Both the position numbers and the translations under genes were made by a program. From VYFG01 sp022827325 (GTDB taxonomy: Bacteria; Pseudomonadota; Gammaproteobacteria; Arenicellales; Poriferihabitantaceae), in NCBI GenBank assembly GCA_022827325.1, contig JAJDTE010000158.1:1-32269 (forward strand): DNA of 32,269 nt, in the 5' to 3' direction. This document shows, in pieces, positions 15,219 to 23,271 of this stretch. Within the stretch, counting starts at the first letter, position 1; every line of letters begins with the position of its first letter. The notes under the pieces are model-generated. The model saw nothing but the letters and a program-made list of their open reading frames with translations, did no database searches and had not been told where the DNA came from.

Positions 15219-15647
15219 ATGAAGACGTTTTCCGCAAAACCCCAGGAGGTCAAGCGCGACTGGTACCTTGTCGACGCCACCGACAAGGTGCTGGGCAGGC
15301 TGGCGGCCGAAGTGGCCCATCGGCTGCGCGGCAAGCACAAGCCGGAATTTACCCCCCATGTGGATACCGGTGACTATATCGTCGTCATCAACGCCGAGAA
15401 GGTCGCCGTTACCGGGAACAAGGCCAATGCCAAGGTCTACCACCGCCACACCGGGTATCCGGGGGGCATCAAGTCCATCGTCTACAAGGACATGCTGGAG
15501 CGTCACCCCGCCCGTGTGATTGAAATGGCGGTCAAGGGCATGCTGCCCAAGAACAAGCTGGGACGGGCGATGTTTGCCAAGCTGCGGGTCTACGCCGGCG
15601 GGGAGCATGCCCATGCCGCCCAGCAGCCAAAGCCCCTGGAAATCTGA
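15219..15647 (+). CDS. rplM: 50S ribosomal protein L13
   Basis: A 142-residue protein colinear with E. coli L13 (MKTF.AKP..VKRDW at the start; GRLA, GKHK, DTGDYI, VTGNK, HTG..GG, KGMLP.N.LGRAM, VYAG.EH.HAAQQP at the end). It is an early-assembly 23S rRNA-binding protein of the large subunit, and in E. coli L13 also represses its own operon. It forms the usual two-gene unit with rpsI, five bases downstream. The start codon is fixed by homology although no Shine-Dalgarno sequence is visible in the leader. Confidence 0.97.
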   Translation: MKTFSAKPQEVKRDWYLVDATDKVLGRLAAEVAHRLRGKHKPEFTPHVDTGDYIVVINAEKVAVTGNKANAKVYHRHTGYPGGIKSIVYKDMLERHPARVIEMAVKGMLPKNKLGRAMFAKLRVYAGGEHAHAAQQPKPLEI

Positions 15648-15652
15648 GAACC

Positions 15653-16051
15653 ATGCCACAAGCACAGCAAACCTATCAGGGAACCGGCCGGCGCAAGTCT
15701 TCCACCGCACGGGTATACATGCGGCGCGGCAGCGGCCAGATTCTGGTCAACAACAGGCCTCTTGACGAATACTTCGGCCGGGAAACCGCCCGCATGATCG
15801 TTCGCCAGCCATTGGAACTGGTGGAAATGATAGACAAGATGGATATCCGGGTGAACGTCTCCGGGGGCGGCAACAGCGGGCAGGCCGGGGCGATCCGTCA
15901 TGGCATTACCCGCGCCCTGTTGGCCTACGACGAGGAAATGCGCCCGGCACTTCGCCAGGCCGGCTTCGTCACCCGGGATGCGCGGGAAGTGGAGCGCAAG
16001 AAAGTCGGGCTGCACAAGGGCCGCAAGCGTCCGCAATACTCCAAGCGGTAA
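15653..16051 (+). CDS. rpsI: 30S ribosomal protein S9
   Basis: A 132-residue protein with the S9 landmarks: YQGTGRRKSSTARVY, YFGRETARMIVRQPL, GGGNSGQAGAIRHGI, RDAREVERKKVG and the C-terminal YSKR tail, which in the ribosome reaches the P-site tRNA. It is cotranscribed with rplM and convergent with metG. The roughly 120 bp after it contain no clear terminator. Confidence 0.97.
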   Translation: MPQAQQTYQGTGRRKSSTARVYMRRGSGQILVNNRPLDEYFGRETARMIVRQPLELVEMIDKMDIRVNVSGGGNSGQAGAIRHGITRALLAYDEEMRPALRQAGFVTRDAREVERKKVGLHKGRKRPQYSKR

Positions 16052-16173
16052 TTCCCTTCACCAGTCTCCTTGCCGGGAAGGCAGCTGCCGGTTGTCAGTC
16101 CTCTTGGTTCCCCCTGGATGACCGTTCGTTTTCCTGCCGGAACACCGGCCGGATCCACACCGCCGAATTCGGG

Positions 16174-18201
16174 TTAACGCACCCGAAGACCGGGAGTCGC
16201 CCCTTCGTCGGGTGACAGCAGGAACAGTTCCGATCCACCGGGCCCGGCCGCCAGGACCATGCCCTCGGATACCCCGAAGCGCATTTTCCGCGGCGCCAGG
16301 TTGGCCACCATGACCACGAAGCGTCCCACCAGGTTTTCCGGGTCATATGCGGACTGGATACCCGCAAACACGTTGCGTTTCTCGCTTCCGAGGTCCAGGG
16401 TGAGACGCAAAAGCCTGTCGGACTTCTCCACCCTTTCCGCGGCCTCGACACGGGCCACGCGAAGATCGACCCTGGCGAAATCGTCTATGGTGATTTCGGG
16501 GGCCAGCGGATCATCCGCCAAGGGACCGGTCGCGCGTCTTGCCGCGGTTTCCTGGACCGCCCGGGTTTCCTCGATCATGGCATCGACCTGTTTTTCCTCC
16601 ACTCTTGTGAGTAGGGGTTTGAAACGGTTGATGGAATGATCCAGCAGGGGTTCACGGGGTGAATCCCAGGTCAGGGAGTCGATATTGAGGAAGTCCTCGG
16701 CCCGCTCCGCGGTGACCGGCAGCACTGGCTTCAGCAGTGTGATCAGCACCCGGAACAGGTTGAGCCCCTGGGTGCAGATCCCCTGCACCTCGGCATGCCT
16801 GGCCTCGTCCTTGATCAGGACCCATGGCTTGGCCGCATCGATGTACTGGTTGGCCTTGTCGGCGAGCGCCATGACATCTCGCATTGCCTTGCTGTATCGG
16901 CGGTTTTCGTAGTCGTCGGCAACACTGTCCAGGGCCGCGACAAAGGTGCTGTACATCTCGGGATCCGGCAAGGTTGCCGCCAGCCGGCCATCGAACTCCT
17001 TGCCGACAAACCTGGCACAGCGGCTGGCAATGTTGACCAGTTTGCCCACCAGGTCCGAGTTCACCCGTACCCGGAAATCCTCCAGGTTCAGGTCGATGTC
17101 ATCTATGTTGTTGTCAAGCTTGGCGGCGAAGTAGTAGCGCAGGTATTCCGGGTTGAGATGCCTGGAATAGGTCTCCGCCATGATGAAGGTTCCTCGTGAC
17201 TTGGACATTTTCTGACCATTCACGGTGAGAAAGCCATGGCACCATACCGCGCTTGGCGGGCGGAACCCCGCCCCTTTCAGTTCCGCGGGCCAGAACAGGG
17301 TATGGAACCTGGCGATGTCCTTGCCGATGAAATGAATCATCTCCGCTTCGCTGTCGGGACTGAGAAATTCGTCGAAGTCGATGCCTTCACGGTCGCACAG
17401 GTTGCGGAAGCTGGCGAGGTACCCGATGGGCGCGTCCAGCCAGACGTAGAAGTACTTGTCCCTTTCCCCGGGGATCTCAAATCCCCAGTAGGGGGCGTTG
17501 CGTGAAATGTCCCATTGGAACAGTTCCTCGTCGAAGAGCTCCTTCTGCTTGTTTGCAATTTCCGCCTGTGTGCGGCCTTCGTCGAACCATTGCCGGAGAA
17601 AGTCCCGGAAGTCCTCCACCTTGAAAAACAGCTGCTCCGAATCCCTTTCCACCGGCTTGGCACCGGATACCATGGAATAGGGATTGATGAGATCGGTGGG
17701 GTCATAGGTGCTGCCGCACACCTCGCAGTTATCTCCATGCTGGTCTTCGGCGTTGCATTTCGGGCAGGTGCCCCTGACAAACCGGTCCGGCAGGAACATG
17801 TTCCTTTCCGGGTCGTAGAGCTGCTTGATGGTCCGCCTTGCGATGTGGCCGGCGTCATCCAGGCGCCGGTATATCAGTTCCGAAAGAACCCGGTTTTCCT
17901 CGGAATGGGTGCTGTGAAAATTGTCGAAGGCAACCAGGAAGGTGGCGAAATCCCGGGAATGTTCCCCATGCACACGATCGATCAGTTCCTGCGGACTGAC
18001 CCCGTCAGCCTCTGCCCGAAGCATGATCGGCGTACCATGGGCATCGTCGGCGCAGACATACCAGCATTCGTTGCCTTGCAACTTCTGGAACCGGACCCAG
18101 ATATCGGTCTGGATGTACTCCACCAGGTGCCCGAGATGGATCGGGCCGTTAGCATAGGGCAGTGCGCTGGTGACCAGCAGTTTTCTGGGCTTGGGAGACA
18201 T
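16174..18201 (-). CDS. metG: Methionyl-tRNA synthetase
   Basis: A 675-residue class I synthetase that charges tRNA-Met. Landmarks: HLGH near the N terminus (HIGH motif), zinc-knuckle cysteines in CPKCNAEDQHGDNCEVCG, the catalytic loop KMSKS (NGQKMSKSRGTF), and a C-terminal OB-fold tRNA-binding domain (from about IDDFARVDLRVARV). Length is close to E. coli MetG (677). ATG 18201 (MSPKPRKLLVTSALPYANG) is preferred over a TTG at 18255, because a TATAAT box at 18265-18270 would place that TTG at the very 5' end of the transcript. It faces away from apbC, an arrangement conserved in gammaproteobacteria. Confidence 0.96.
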   Translation of the reverse strand: MSPKPRKLLVTSALPYANGPIHLGHLVEYIQTDIWVRFQKLQGNECWYVCADDAHGTPIMLRAEADGVSPQELIDRVHGEHSRDFATFLVAFDNFHSTHSEENRVLSELIYRRLDDAGHIARRTIKQLYDPERNMFLPDRFVRGTCPKCNAEDQHGDNCEVCGSTYDPTDLINPYSMVSGAKPVERDSEQLFFKVEDFRDFLRQWFDEGRTQAEIANKQKELFDEELFQWDISRNAPYWGFEIPGERDKYFYVWLDAPIGYLASFRNLCDREGIDFDEFLSPDSEAEMIHFIGKDIARFHTLFWPAELKGAGFRPPSAVWCHGFLTVNGQKMSKSRGTFIMAETYSRHLNPEYLRYYFAAKLDNNIDDIDLNLEDFRVRVNSDLVGKLVNIASRCARFVGKEFDGRLAATLPDPEMYSTFVAALDSVADDYENRRYSKAMRDVMALADKANQYIDAAKPWVLIKDEARHAEVQGICTQGLNLFRVLITLLKPVLPVTAERAEDFLNIDSLTWDSPREPLLDHSINRFKPLLTRVEEKQVDAMIEETRAVQETAARRATGPLADDPLAPEITIDDFARVDLRVARVEAAERVEKSDRLLRLTLDLGSEKRNVFAGIQSAYDPENLVGRFVVMVANLAPRKMRFGVSEGMVLAAGPGGSELFLLSPDEGATPGLRVR

Positions 18202-18264
18202 GCGGGGTGGTCGGGAACTGGACGCGGATACGCCGGCAAGGCGGTTTGGGTTCAAAGGCCGGGT

Positions 18265-18270
18265 ATTATA
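18265..18270 (-). promoter_or_regulatory. Candidate metG -10 box
   Basis: Perfect TATAAT on the minus strand, with TTGTAA (18286-18291) 15 bp upstream as a short-spaced -35 candidate. It predicts a leader of about 57 nt before ATG 18201. Confidence 0.5.
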
Positions 18271-18469
18271 CTCGCTGGCTTGCAGTTACAATCACCGGCT
18301 TCGGGATTCCCGTGGATGCCTCGGATGCGGCTGTTGCAGGGTGTCCGTGGGCGGTTCGGCGAACATTGCCGCCGGTAGACGGCCCCGGGAAACACGGGCG
18401 GGCGTCCCCGTGGCAGGTTCCGCTTTCGGGGTCAAGATTCGATCCAGACTAGATACAAGGTAATTCATC

Positions 18470-19543
18470 ATGTCCACCATGACACGCGACGATGTCGAGG
18501 CCTGCCTGAAAAAGGTTATCGACCCCCATACCGGGATGGACCTGGTTTCGACAAAAAACGTGGGTGAAATCTCGGTCGAAGGAGGTACCCCCCGGGTAGA
18601 AGTCGTGCTCGGTTATCCCGCCAGGAGCTTCGAGCCGGAGATGGCGAAAATGGTGCAGGAGTCGGTTCCCGGCGCCGAGGTCAGTGTGACATCCAACATG
18701 GTGGCGCACCAGGTGCAGGAGGGTGTGAAGCCGTTGACCGGTGTGAAGAACATCATCGCGGTCGCCTCCGGCAAGGGCGGGGTGGGCAAATCCACGCTGG
18801 CGGTCAATCTTGCGCTGGCGCTCTCCGCGGAAGGCGCCCGTGTGGGTGTGCTGGACGCCGACATCTACGGTCCCAGCCAGCCCCGGATGCTGGGAATCGC
18901 GGGCAAGCCCTCCTCCAGGGATGGCAAGACCCTGGAGCCCATGAGAGGCTACGACCTCCAGGCCATGTCCATAGGTTTCCTGGTGGACGAGGAGTCGCCC
19001 ATGATCTGGCGGGGGCCCATGGTGACCCAGGCCCTGGAGCAGTTGCTCAAGGATACCCGGTGGGACGACCTGGATTACCTGGTGGTGGATATGCCGCCAG
19101 GTACCGGTGACGTACAGCTTACCCTGGCGCAGAAAGTGCCCGTGTCCGGTTCTGTGATCGTCACCACGCCACAGGACATCGCCCTGCTGGACGCCCGCAA
19201 GGCCTACAAGATGTTCGACAAGGTGGAAATACCGGTGCTGGGAGTGGTGGAGAACATGAGCACCCATATCTGCGGCAAATGCGGGCATGAGGAACATATC
19301 TTCGGGGCCGGCGGCGGTGCGGCCATGGCCAGTGACTACGACACGGTCCTTCTGGGGGATGTGCCTCTGGATGTCAGCATCCGGGAAGGTGCCGACGGCG
19401 GCCACCCCACGGTGGTGTCGGATCCCGACGGTCCCATATCCGCCAGGTACAAGTCCATCGCACGGAACGCGGCGGCCAGGCTTGCCCTGCGCAAGAAGGA
19501 CTACAGCGCCAAGTTCCCCAATATCGTCATCCAGCAGAACTGA
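18470..19543 (+). CDS. apbC: Iron-sulfur cluster carrier ATPase ApbC/Mrp
   Basis: A 357-residue Mrp/NBP35-family P-loop ATPase. An N-terminal MIP18 (DUF59) domain of about 90 residues precedes the deviant Walker A GKGGVGKS (residues 101-108). The C-terminal CxxC (C268, C271 in HICGKCGHEEHIFG) bridges a [4Fe-4S] cluster between subunits. It delivers clusters to apo-proteins in the cytoplasm. The cluster-binding CxxC and DUF59 domain rule out MinD/ParA. AAGGT lies before the ATG. Its stop overlaps the dcd start (TGATG), so the two genes are coupled. Confidence 0.94.
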   Translation: MSTMTRDDVEACLKKVIDPHTGMDLVSTKNVGEISVEGGTPRVEVVLGYPARSFEPEMAKMVQESVPGAEVSVTSNMVAHQVQEGVKPLTGVKNIIAVASGKGGVGKSTLAVNLALALSAEGARVGVLDADIYGPSQPRMLGIAGKPSSRDGKTLEPMRGYDLQAMSIGFLVDEESPMIWRGPMVTQALEQLLKDTRWDDLDYLVVDMPPGTGDVQLTLAQKVPVSGSVIVTTPQDIALLDARKAYKMFDKVEIPVLGVVENMSTHICGKCGHEEHIFGAGGGAAMASDYDTVLLGDVPLDVSIREGADGGHPTVVSDPDGPISARYKSIARNAAARLALRKKDYSAKFPNIVIQQN

Positions 19544-20109
19544 TGGCCGTCAAGTCCGACCGGTGGATCCGTGAGATGGCGGAGACCACCGGCATGATCG
19601 AGCCGTTCGAGCCCCGGCAGGTCCGGGAAATCCAGGGCCAAAGCGTCATCTCCTGGGGCACTTCCAGCTACGGCTACGACATACGCTGTTCCAACGAGTT
19701 CAAGATCTTCACCAACATCAATTCCGCGGTGGTCGACCCCAAGGCCTTCGATGCCAGCAGCTTCGTGGACTACACCGGCGATGTCTGCATCATTCCACCC
19801 AATTCCTTCGCACTGGCCCGGACGGTGGAGTACTTCCGGATTCCGCGCAACGTACTCACCATCTGTCTCGGCAAGAGCACCTACGCCCGCTGCGGGATCA
19901 TCGTCAACGTGACCCCGTTCGAACCGGAATGGGAAGGTTTCGTTACCCTGGAATTCTCCAACACCACGCCCCTGCCCGCGAAGATCTATGCGAATGAGGG
20001 GGTGGCCCAGGTGCTATTCTTCGAATCCGATGAAGTCTGCGAGGTGTCCTACAAGGACCGCGGCGGAAAGTACCAGGGGCAGACCGGGGTAACGCTGCCC
20101 AAGACCTGA
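19543..20109 (+). CDS. dcd: dCTP deaminase
   Basis: A 188-residue trimeric enzyme that deaminates dCTP to dUTP, feeding thymidylate synthesis. Landmarks: SSYGYDIRCSNEF, PPNSFALARTVEYFRIP, GKSTYARCGI (nucleotide-binding Ser/Arg) and TPFEPEWEGFVTLEFSN, with the catalytic glutamate expected in this segment. Length matches the gammaproteobacterial form. The start overlaps the apbC stop. It is the last core gene before the AT-richer accessory island that begins just downstream. Confidence 0.95.
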   Translation: MAVKSDRWIREMAETTGMIEPFEPRQVREIQGQSVISWGTSSYGYDIRCSNEFKIFTNINSAVVDPKAFDASSFVDYTGDVCIIPPNSFALARTVEYFRIPRNVLTICLGKSTYARCGIIVNVTPFEPEWEGFVTLEFSNTTPLPAKIYANEGVAQVLFFESDEVCEVSYKDRGGKYQGQTGVTLPKT

Positions 20110-20426
20110 CCGGGCCGGTGGCCAGGAGCACGGCCTCAGAGGCGGGATTACGGAAGATCAGCCGTAAAGCTACTGACGATGGCAGGGCGCTGTCAGGCTT
20201 CGACATGCTGATGAAACATCCGGGCACCGTAACCCTCAACGAGATGGCTCTGCCCTCACAACCCAACCGGACTGTAACATTGCGCAGTCAGCAAACCCCT
20301 TTGTAGCAACGGGCCTTTGAACCGCTCGACATCGACCCCTATCCCGGTGTTGCCATAAGTACGACACCTTGAATCTCTACCATCCCATTGGTATGCAAGG
20401 CTTGCAGCGTTCCTTGGGAGATGAAG
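20110..20426. other. Unassigned interval at the left edge of the accessory island
   Basis: About 315 bp with no recognised gene. A 62-codon frame at 20118-20306 (+) has no ribosome site and no recognisable sequence. Base composition falls toward the island from here. No terminator, tRNA or clear repeat was found, so the insertion point and mechanism are unknown. Confidence 0.5.
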
Positions 20427-20981
20427 TCAGTTTAATAGACGTACCTCTGTTAGGGCTTTACCGAGTACGGAATCGTACAAAGCAGCACGTCGAAGATCGG
20501 CCAAGTTGAACTTCCGTGCCAGCGTATTAGCGGGCATCGGCTTTTTGTACGTGGGCCATAGATGTTTCAGGCGTTGTCTTGCTTCTTCTGCTTTCAAGAA
20601 CTGCTTTTCGTAGCCGAGGAACAGACGGAAAAGGAACCCCTCGAAGTTTGGATTCAGAAAAATAAGGTGCAATTGCTCGTGGCCTTCGACCGATTCTGGG
20701 CCTCGATCTTCTGCACGATCACGGGCGAGCCTGTCGGCATCGAGAAAAACCAGCGCAGTTATGTCTGGCCCTCGGGATTCAATGTGCCGCTTTCTCTGGT
20801 CGACCGCGTACTCGACAATGGACCGGGTGTCTCCACCTCCGGCGACGACGGTATCGATATGAAGGTGGAGACCTTGGTCAACACATAGCCACTGTAGCCA
20901 TTTTGCCAGTGCTCGTTCGCTTTCGCCCTCTGCGGTGATGAAGATGCGCTTGCGTCGCGCAACAGTCCGGTGCCGTGGCAC
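20427..20981 (-). CDS. RloB-like protein (TOPRIM-like putative nuclease)
   Basis: A 184-residue protein fitting the RloB family: a basic start, RIFITAEGESERALAKWL (the family's EGxTE motif), an acidic ALVFLDADRLARD segment and NPNFEGFLFRLFLGY (the sNPcFExWfL-type motif). The acidic motifs suggest a TOPRIM-like metal-dependent nuclease fold. It begins with GTG three bases after the stop of the ATPase gene, so the two are cotranscribed and coupled. RloB homologues pair with RloA-type ATPases in restriction-linked loci and in the AbiL abortive-infection system. A defence role here is inferred from that pairing. Its base composition is AT-richer than the flanking genes. Confidence 0.8.
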   Translation of the reverse strand: MPRHRTVARRKRIFITAEGESERALAKWLQWLCVDQGLHLHIDTVVAGGGDTRSIVEYAVDQRKRHIESRGPDITALVFLDADRLARDRAEDRGPESVEGHEQLHLIFLNPNFEGFLFRLFLGYEKQFLKAEEARQRLKHLWPTYKKPMPANTLARKFNLADLRRAALYDSVLGKALTEVRLLN

Positions 20982-20984
20982 GGT

Positions 20985-22193
20985 TCAACCAAAAGTGGGC
21001 AGCCCGCCCAGTGCACCACTGCGGTATAGTTTTCTCAGGTTGCTACTCCTGCGTACCCCCTCAACATCCCGGACGCCGTAAGCCTGGGTAATGCCAGTCC
21101 GCGTTTTCTCGACAATGATAATTTCCTCCTTTTCAATGTTATCCAGGACTGACAGGTTGTGGAGTGAGCAGATCAGTTGTGCGTTGTAGGGGTTCGTGTC
21201 CTTCCGCCGAAACCAGCCAAGAATCTCCTCGACCAGATCGGTATGCAGATCGTTGTCCAGGGCATCCATGACGGCCAGGCCACCCGTTTCGAGGGAGAAA
21301 TTAAGTGTCGGAAAAATATGTACAACGTGACGTGTTCCGGCAGATTCCGATTCCAGGAAGATATCCTGATCGAGACCGGAATGCGCAAACGACAGCCGCC
21401 ACTTCCCGTCGGCCCACTGTTGTACGTCCATGCCTTCGATCCCCAGGTCGAAACGCATTAACTTGCCGGAGATCAGTTCCTTTACCTGGGGGTTGTCACG
21501 GAAGTAGTGTGTGACTGTCTCGGTATCAAGGCGAATCGGATCGAGGGGCGAGACGTTCATCATCACTCGGCTGAGGCTGTCGATCATAGTCACAAATTCC
21601 TCAACACCCATTCTGGACAATGTGGAAAAGACGGAAGCATTGTCGGGGACAGATGCGAGGCGATCGTCGCTTGGTTTGATCGACATGTCTTTCGCTAAGT
21701 AGACTTGATTGTTGCCACGACGTTCCATCAAGCGTCTCCGTCTTCCTTGTGGGAAGTCGTACAGTGCTTCATAGCCAACCGTGTCGGGGAGGAAATACGG
21801 CTTTCCACGCGAGAGTTCCAGAATGTACCGGAACATGCGATTGGACGGCTCAGTATTGGTGATAAACCAAGGGGCATCAAAATCGACCTCAATGCGGGTA
21901 GGTTTATCAAGATACTTGTCGGATGCAAACGCGGGGAACAGGGGGATAGGGCCTGGCGGATAGCTGTAGGAGTTAATCAAAAATCGTATCGTATCGGCCA
22001 GCGCCCGCAACCATGCCGTCTTTCCGGCGCCGTTAGGCCCGATAAATACGATGACCGTCGGGACCCGGGCAGGAGATTGGGAAGAGGGGCTCCGGAACCA
22101 GGGTTTCTTGGGCGTCGTTTTCGGAACCCGGAAATCCAACGTAACACTATCCCGTATGGATTGATAATTGGTTACTGAAAATTTGTGTAACAT
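20985..22193 (-). CDS. RloA/AbiLi-like AAA (SMC/ABC-type) ATPase
   Basis: A 402-residue ATPase of the AAA_15/21 (OLD/RloA-like) kind. It opens with MLHKFSVTNYQSIRD, the usual KxFxxxNfxSi start, has Walker A GPNGAGKT (residues 52-59) and a late GGLAVMDALDNDLH motif followed by LICSLHNLSVLD (H-loop-like histidine). The Walker B aspartate is D310, but the next residue, normally the catalytic glutamate, is A311. It is cotranscribed with the RloB-like gene. ATPase-nuclease pairs of this sort sense phage infection; the pair best resembles AbiL. PARIS (AriA/AriB) is less likely because the partner looks like RloB, not DUF4435. AT-rich composition indicates transfer. Confidence 0.8.
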   Translation of the reverse strand: MLHKFSVTNYQSIRDSVTLDFRVPKTTPKKPWFRSPSSQSPARVPTVIVFIGPNGAGKTAWLRALADTIRFLINSYSYPPGPIPLFPAFASDKYLDKPTRIEVDFDAPWFITNTEPSNRMFRYILELSRGKPYFLPDTVGYEALYDFPQGRRRRLMERRGNNQVYLAKDMSIKPSDDRLASVPDNASVFSTLSRMGVEEFVTMIDSLSRVMMNVSPLDPIRLDTETVTHYFRDNPQVKELISGKLMRFDLGIEGMDVQQWADGKWRLSFAHSGLDQDIFLESESAGTRHVVHIFPTLNFSLETGGLAVMDALDNDLHTDLVEEILGWFRRKDTNPYNAQLICSLHNLSVLDNIEKEEIIIVEKTRTGITQAYGVRDVEGVRRSSNLRKLYRSGALGGLPTFG

Positions 22194-22211
22194 ATCCTAT
22201 TTATAACAATT

Positions 22212-22243
22212 TTATGTCATATCGTCGATTTATTATGTCATAT
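22212..22243. repeat. Two direct 11-bp repeats spaced by two helical turns, operator-like
   Basis: TTATGTCATAT occurs at 22212-22222 and again at 22233-22243, start to start 21 bp. The second copy covers the -10 box of the predicted promoter and the first lies just past the predicted start of transcription. Confidence 0.55.
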
Positions 22244-22260
22244 TTCCAAATTTTGATCAA
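22232..22260 (-). promoter_or_regulatory. Promoter of the RloA/RloB-like operon
   Basis: On the minus strand TTGATC (22255-22260), a 17-bp spacer and CATAAT (22232-22237) form a reasonable sigma70 promoter, about 40 bp before the ATPase ATG (22193). AGGAT lies next to that ATG. Confidence 0.55.
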
Positions 22261-22572
22261 TTTGTTCCGCTTCATGGTGTAAGTAACCGGGTTCCAGTAT
22301 CAAGCACTCCAGTATCTTTGGATGAACTGTTATGAACTTGAATAGCATCTCGAGGATTGAATGTTTCCATTACTTGTGGTGTTCTGATGCGGTTGGAACG
22401 TCCATTTTCATCGATATGACCTCGTCTGGGCCCGGGCCAAATCGTGAGGGTTCAGGGAGGAAAACGGATCAGGGACTACCCATCCGTCATGGTAGGTGCC
22501 ATTCTGAACCGGTCATTGATGGGTGATATGGGATTGAGGAAGCCTTATTCCCTTTGTTATTACAGTACTTGG

Positions 22573-23166
22573 CTATTCTTTTCCAGCATTACACTCGTCG
22601 AGAACTTCCCTCACCATCTCCAGGTAGTGCTCCAGGTCCGGGGTCTTCCTTCCGGGCACCTTGCCGCCGTCGTCGTAACGGCGCACCCGCACGATGGAGT
22701 CAAGCCAGGGGTTCGCCGAGAAGCGTACGACTTCCTCGGAATCCATTGGACCGCCCTGCAGTTCAAGCGTGCGGACGGAGGCCTCCGACAACGTCGAGAA
22801 ATAGGACGGATCCACGGCACATAGATAGCGCTTGGCATCCACGTGCCAGCGCACGGGTTCCGTGACTTCCGGCGGAAACCAGCGCCCGAGGAAGCGTTCC
22901 CCGGCGACCTCGTGCATGTTGTCCACCCCGATGTCGATGTAGTCGTCGCCGAATTCACCGGTGTAGTGGCCGATGTCATGCAGCAGGGCGGCGACCACGA
23001 CAGCCCTGTCCTCGCCGGCCTGCTCGGCGATCCAGGCGGTTTGCAGCATATGTTCGGTCATGCTCACGAGTTCACCGAGATAGGACTCGTCGCCCCGGCG
23101 CCTGAAGATGTCCCGGAGCAGCCCGGTGATTTCCCCGGCGGTTCGGGTGTCGGTTGCACTGTTCAT
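22573..23166 (-). CDS. tmpB: HD-domain diiron oxygenase, TmpB/PhnZ-like
   Basis: About 197 residues. The HD ligands include H39, H63-D64 and H67 (LLHDIGH), then a later histidine in MHEVAGERFL and the H-x-D of WHVDAKRYLCAV. A Tyr-x2-Glu pair (Y29, E32) matches the gating residues of PhnZ. The segment AKRYLCAVDPSYF..LSEAS..TLELQGGPM is diagnostic of PhnZ/TmpB. These mixed-valent diiron enzymes cleave the C-P bond of 1-hydroxy-alkylphosphonates with O2. With a gamma-butyrobetaine-hydroxylase-like partner upstream the best match is TmpB, giving glycine betaine and phosphate. ATG 23166 is chosen because AGGA lies 9 nt before it; ATG 23190 is an alternative. Confidence 0.82.
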   Translation of the reverse strand: MNSATDTRTAGEITGLLRDIFRRRGDESYLGELVSMTEHMLQTAWIAEQAGEDRAVVVAALLHDIGHYTGEFGDDYIDIGVDNMHEVAGERFLGRWFPPEVTEPVRWHVDAKRYLCAVDPSYFSTLSEASVRTLELQGGPMDSEEVVRFSANPWLDSIVRVRRYDDGGKVPGRKTPDLEHYLEMVREVLDECNAGKE

Positions 23167-23271
23167 CGGGGAGGGTCCTGGAAGCGACATGCCGTTACGG
23201 AGTGGCGTACGGGTACTGTATGGCCGGACGGTGCGATTGGCAAGACCGATTCCGGCAGGGCCGGGCCCAGC

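Larger units (their letters stand above)
22194..22572. other. AT-rich intergenic region upstream of the RloA-like gene
   Basis: About 380 bp without a convincing gene. The first 70 bp hold the promoter and paired repeats of the ATPase-RloB unit. The remainder (22262-22572) shows no terminator, repeat or recognisable coding sequence; a 64-codon frame at 22332 (+) lacks a ribosome site. Confidence 0.5.

Noticed and set aside
18470..19543. ParA/MinD-type ATPase
   Set aside because: The MIP18 domain and the C-terminal CxxC identify ApbC/Mrp.
20427..22193. PARIS (AriA/AriB) anti-phage system
   Set aside because: The small partner carries RloB-type motifs (EGxSE, NPNFEGFL) and is shorter than DUF4435 AriB, so an RloA/RloB or AbiL-like label fits better.
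22332..22526. 64-codon frame in the AT-rich gap as a possible antitoxin or regulator
   Set aside because: No Shine-Dalgarno site, no recognisable fold, and a composition unlike a coding sequence.
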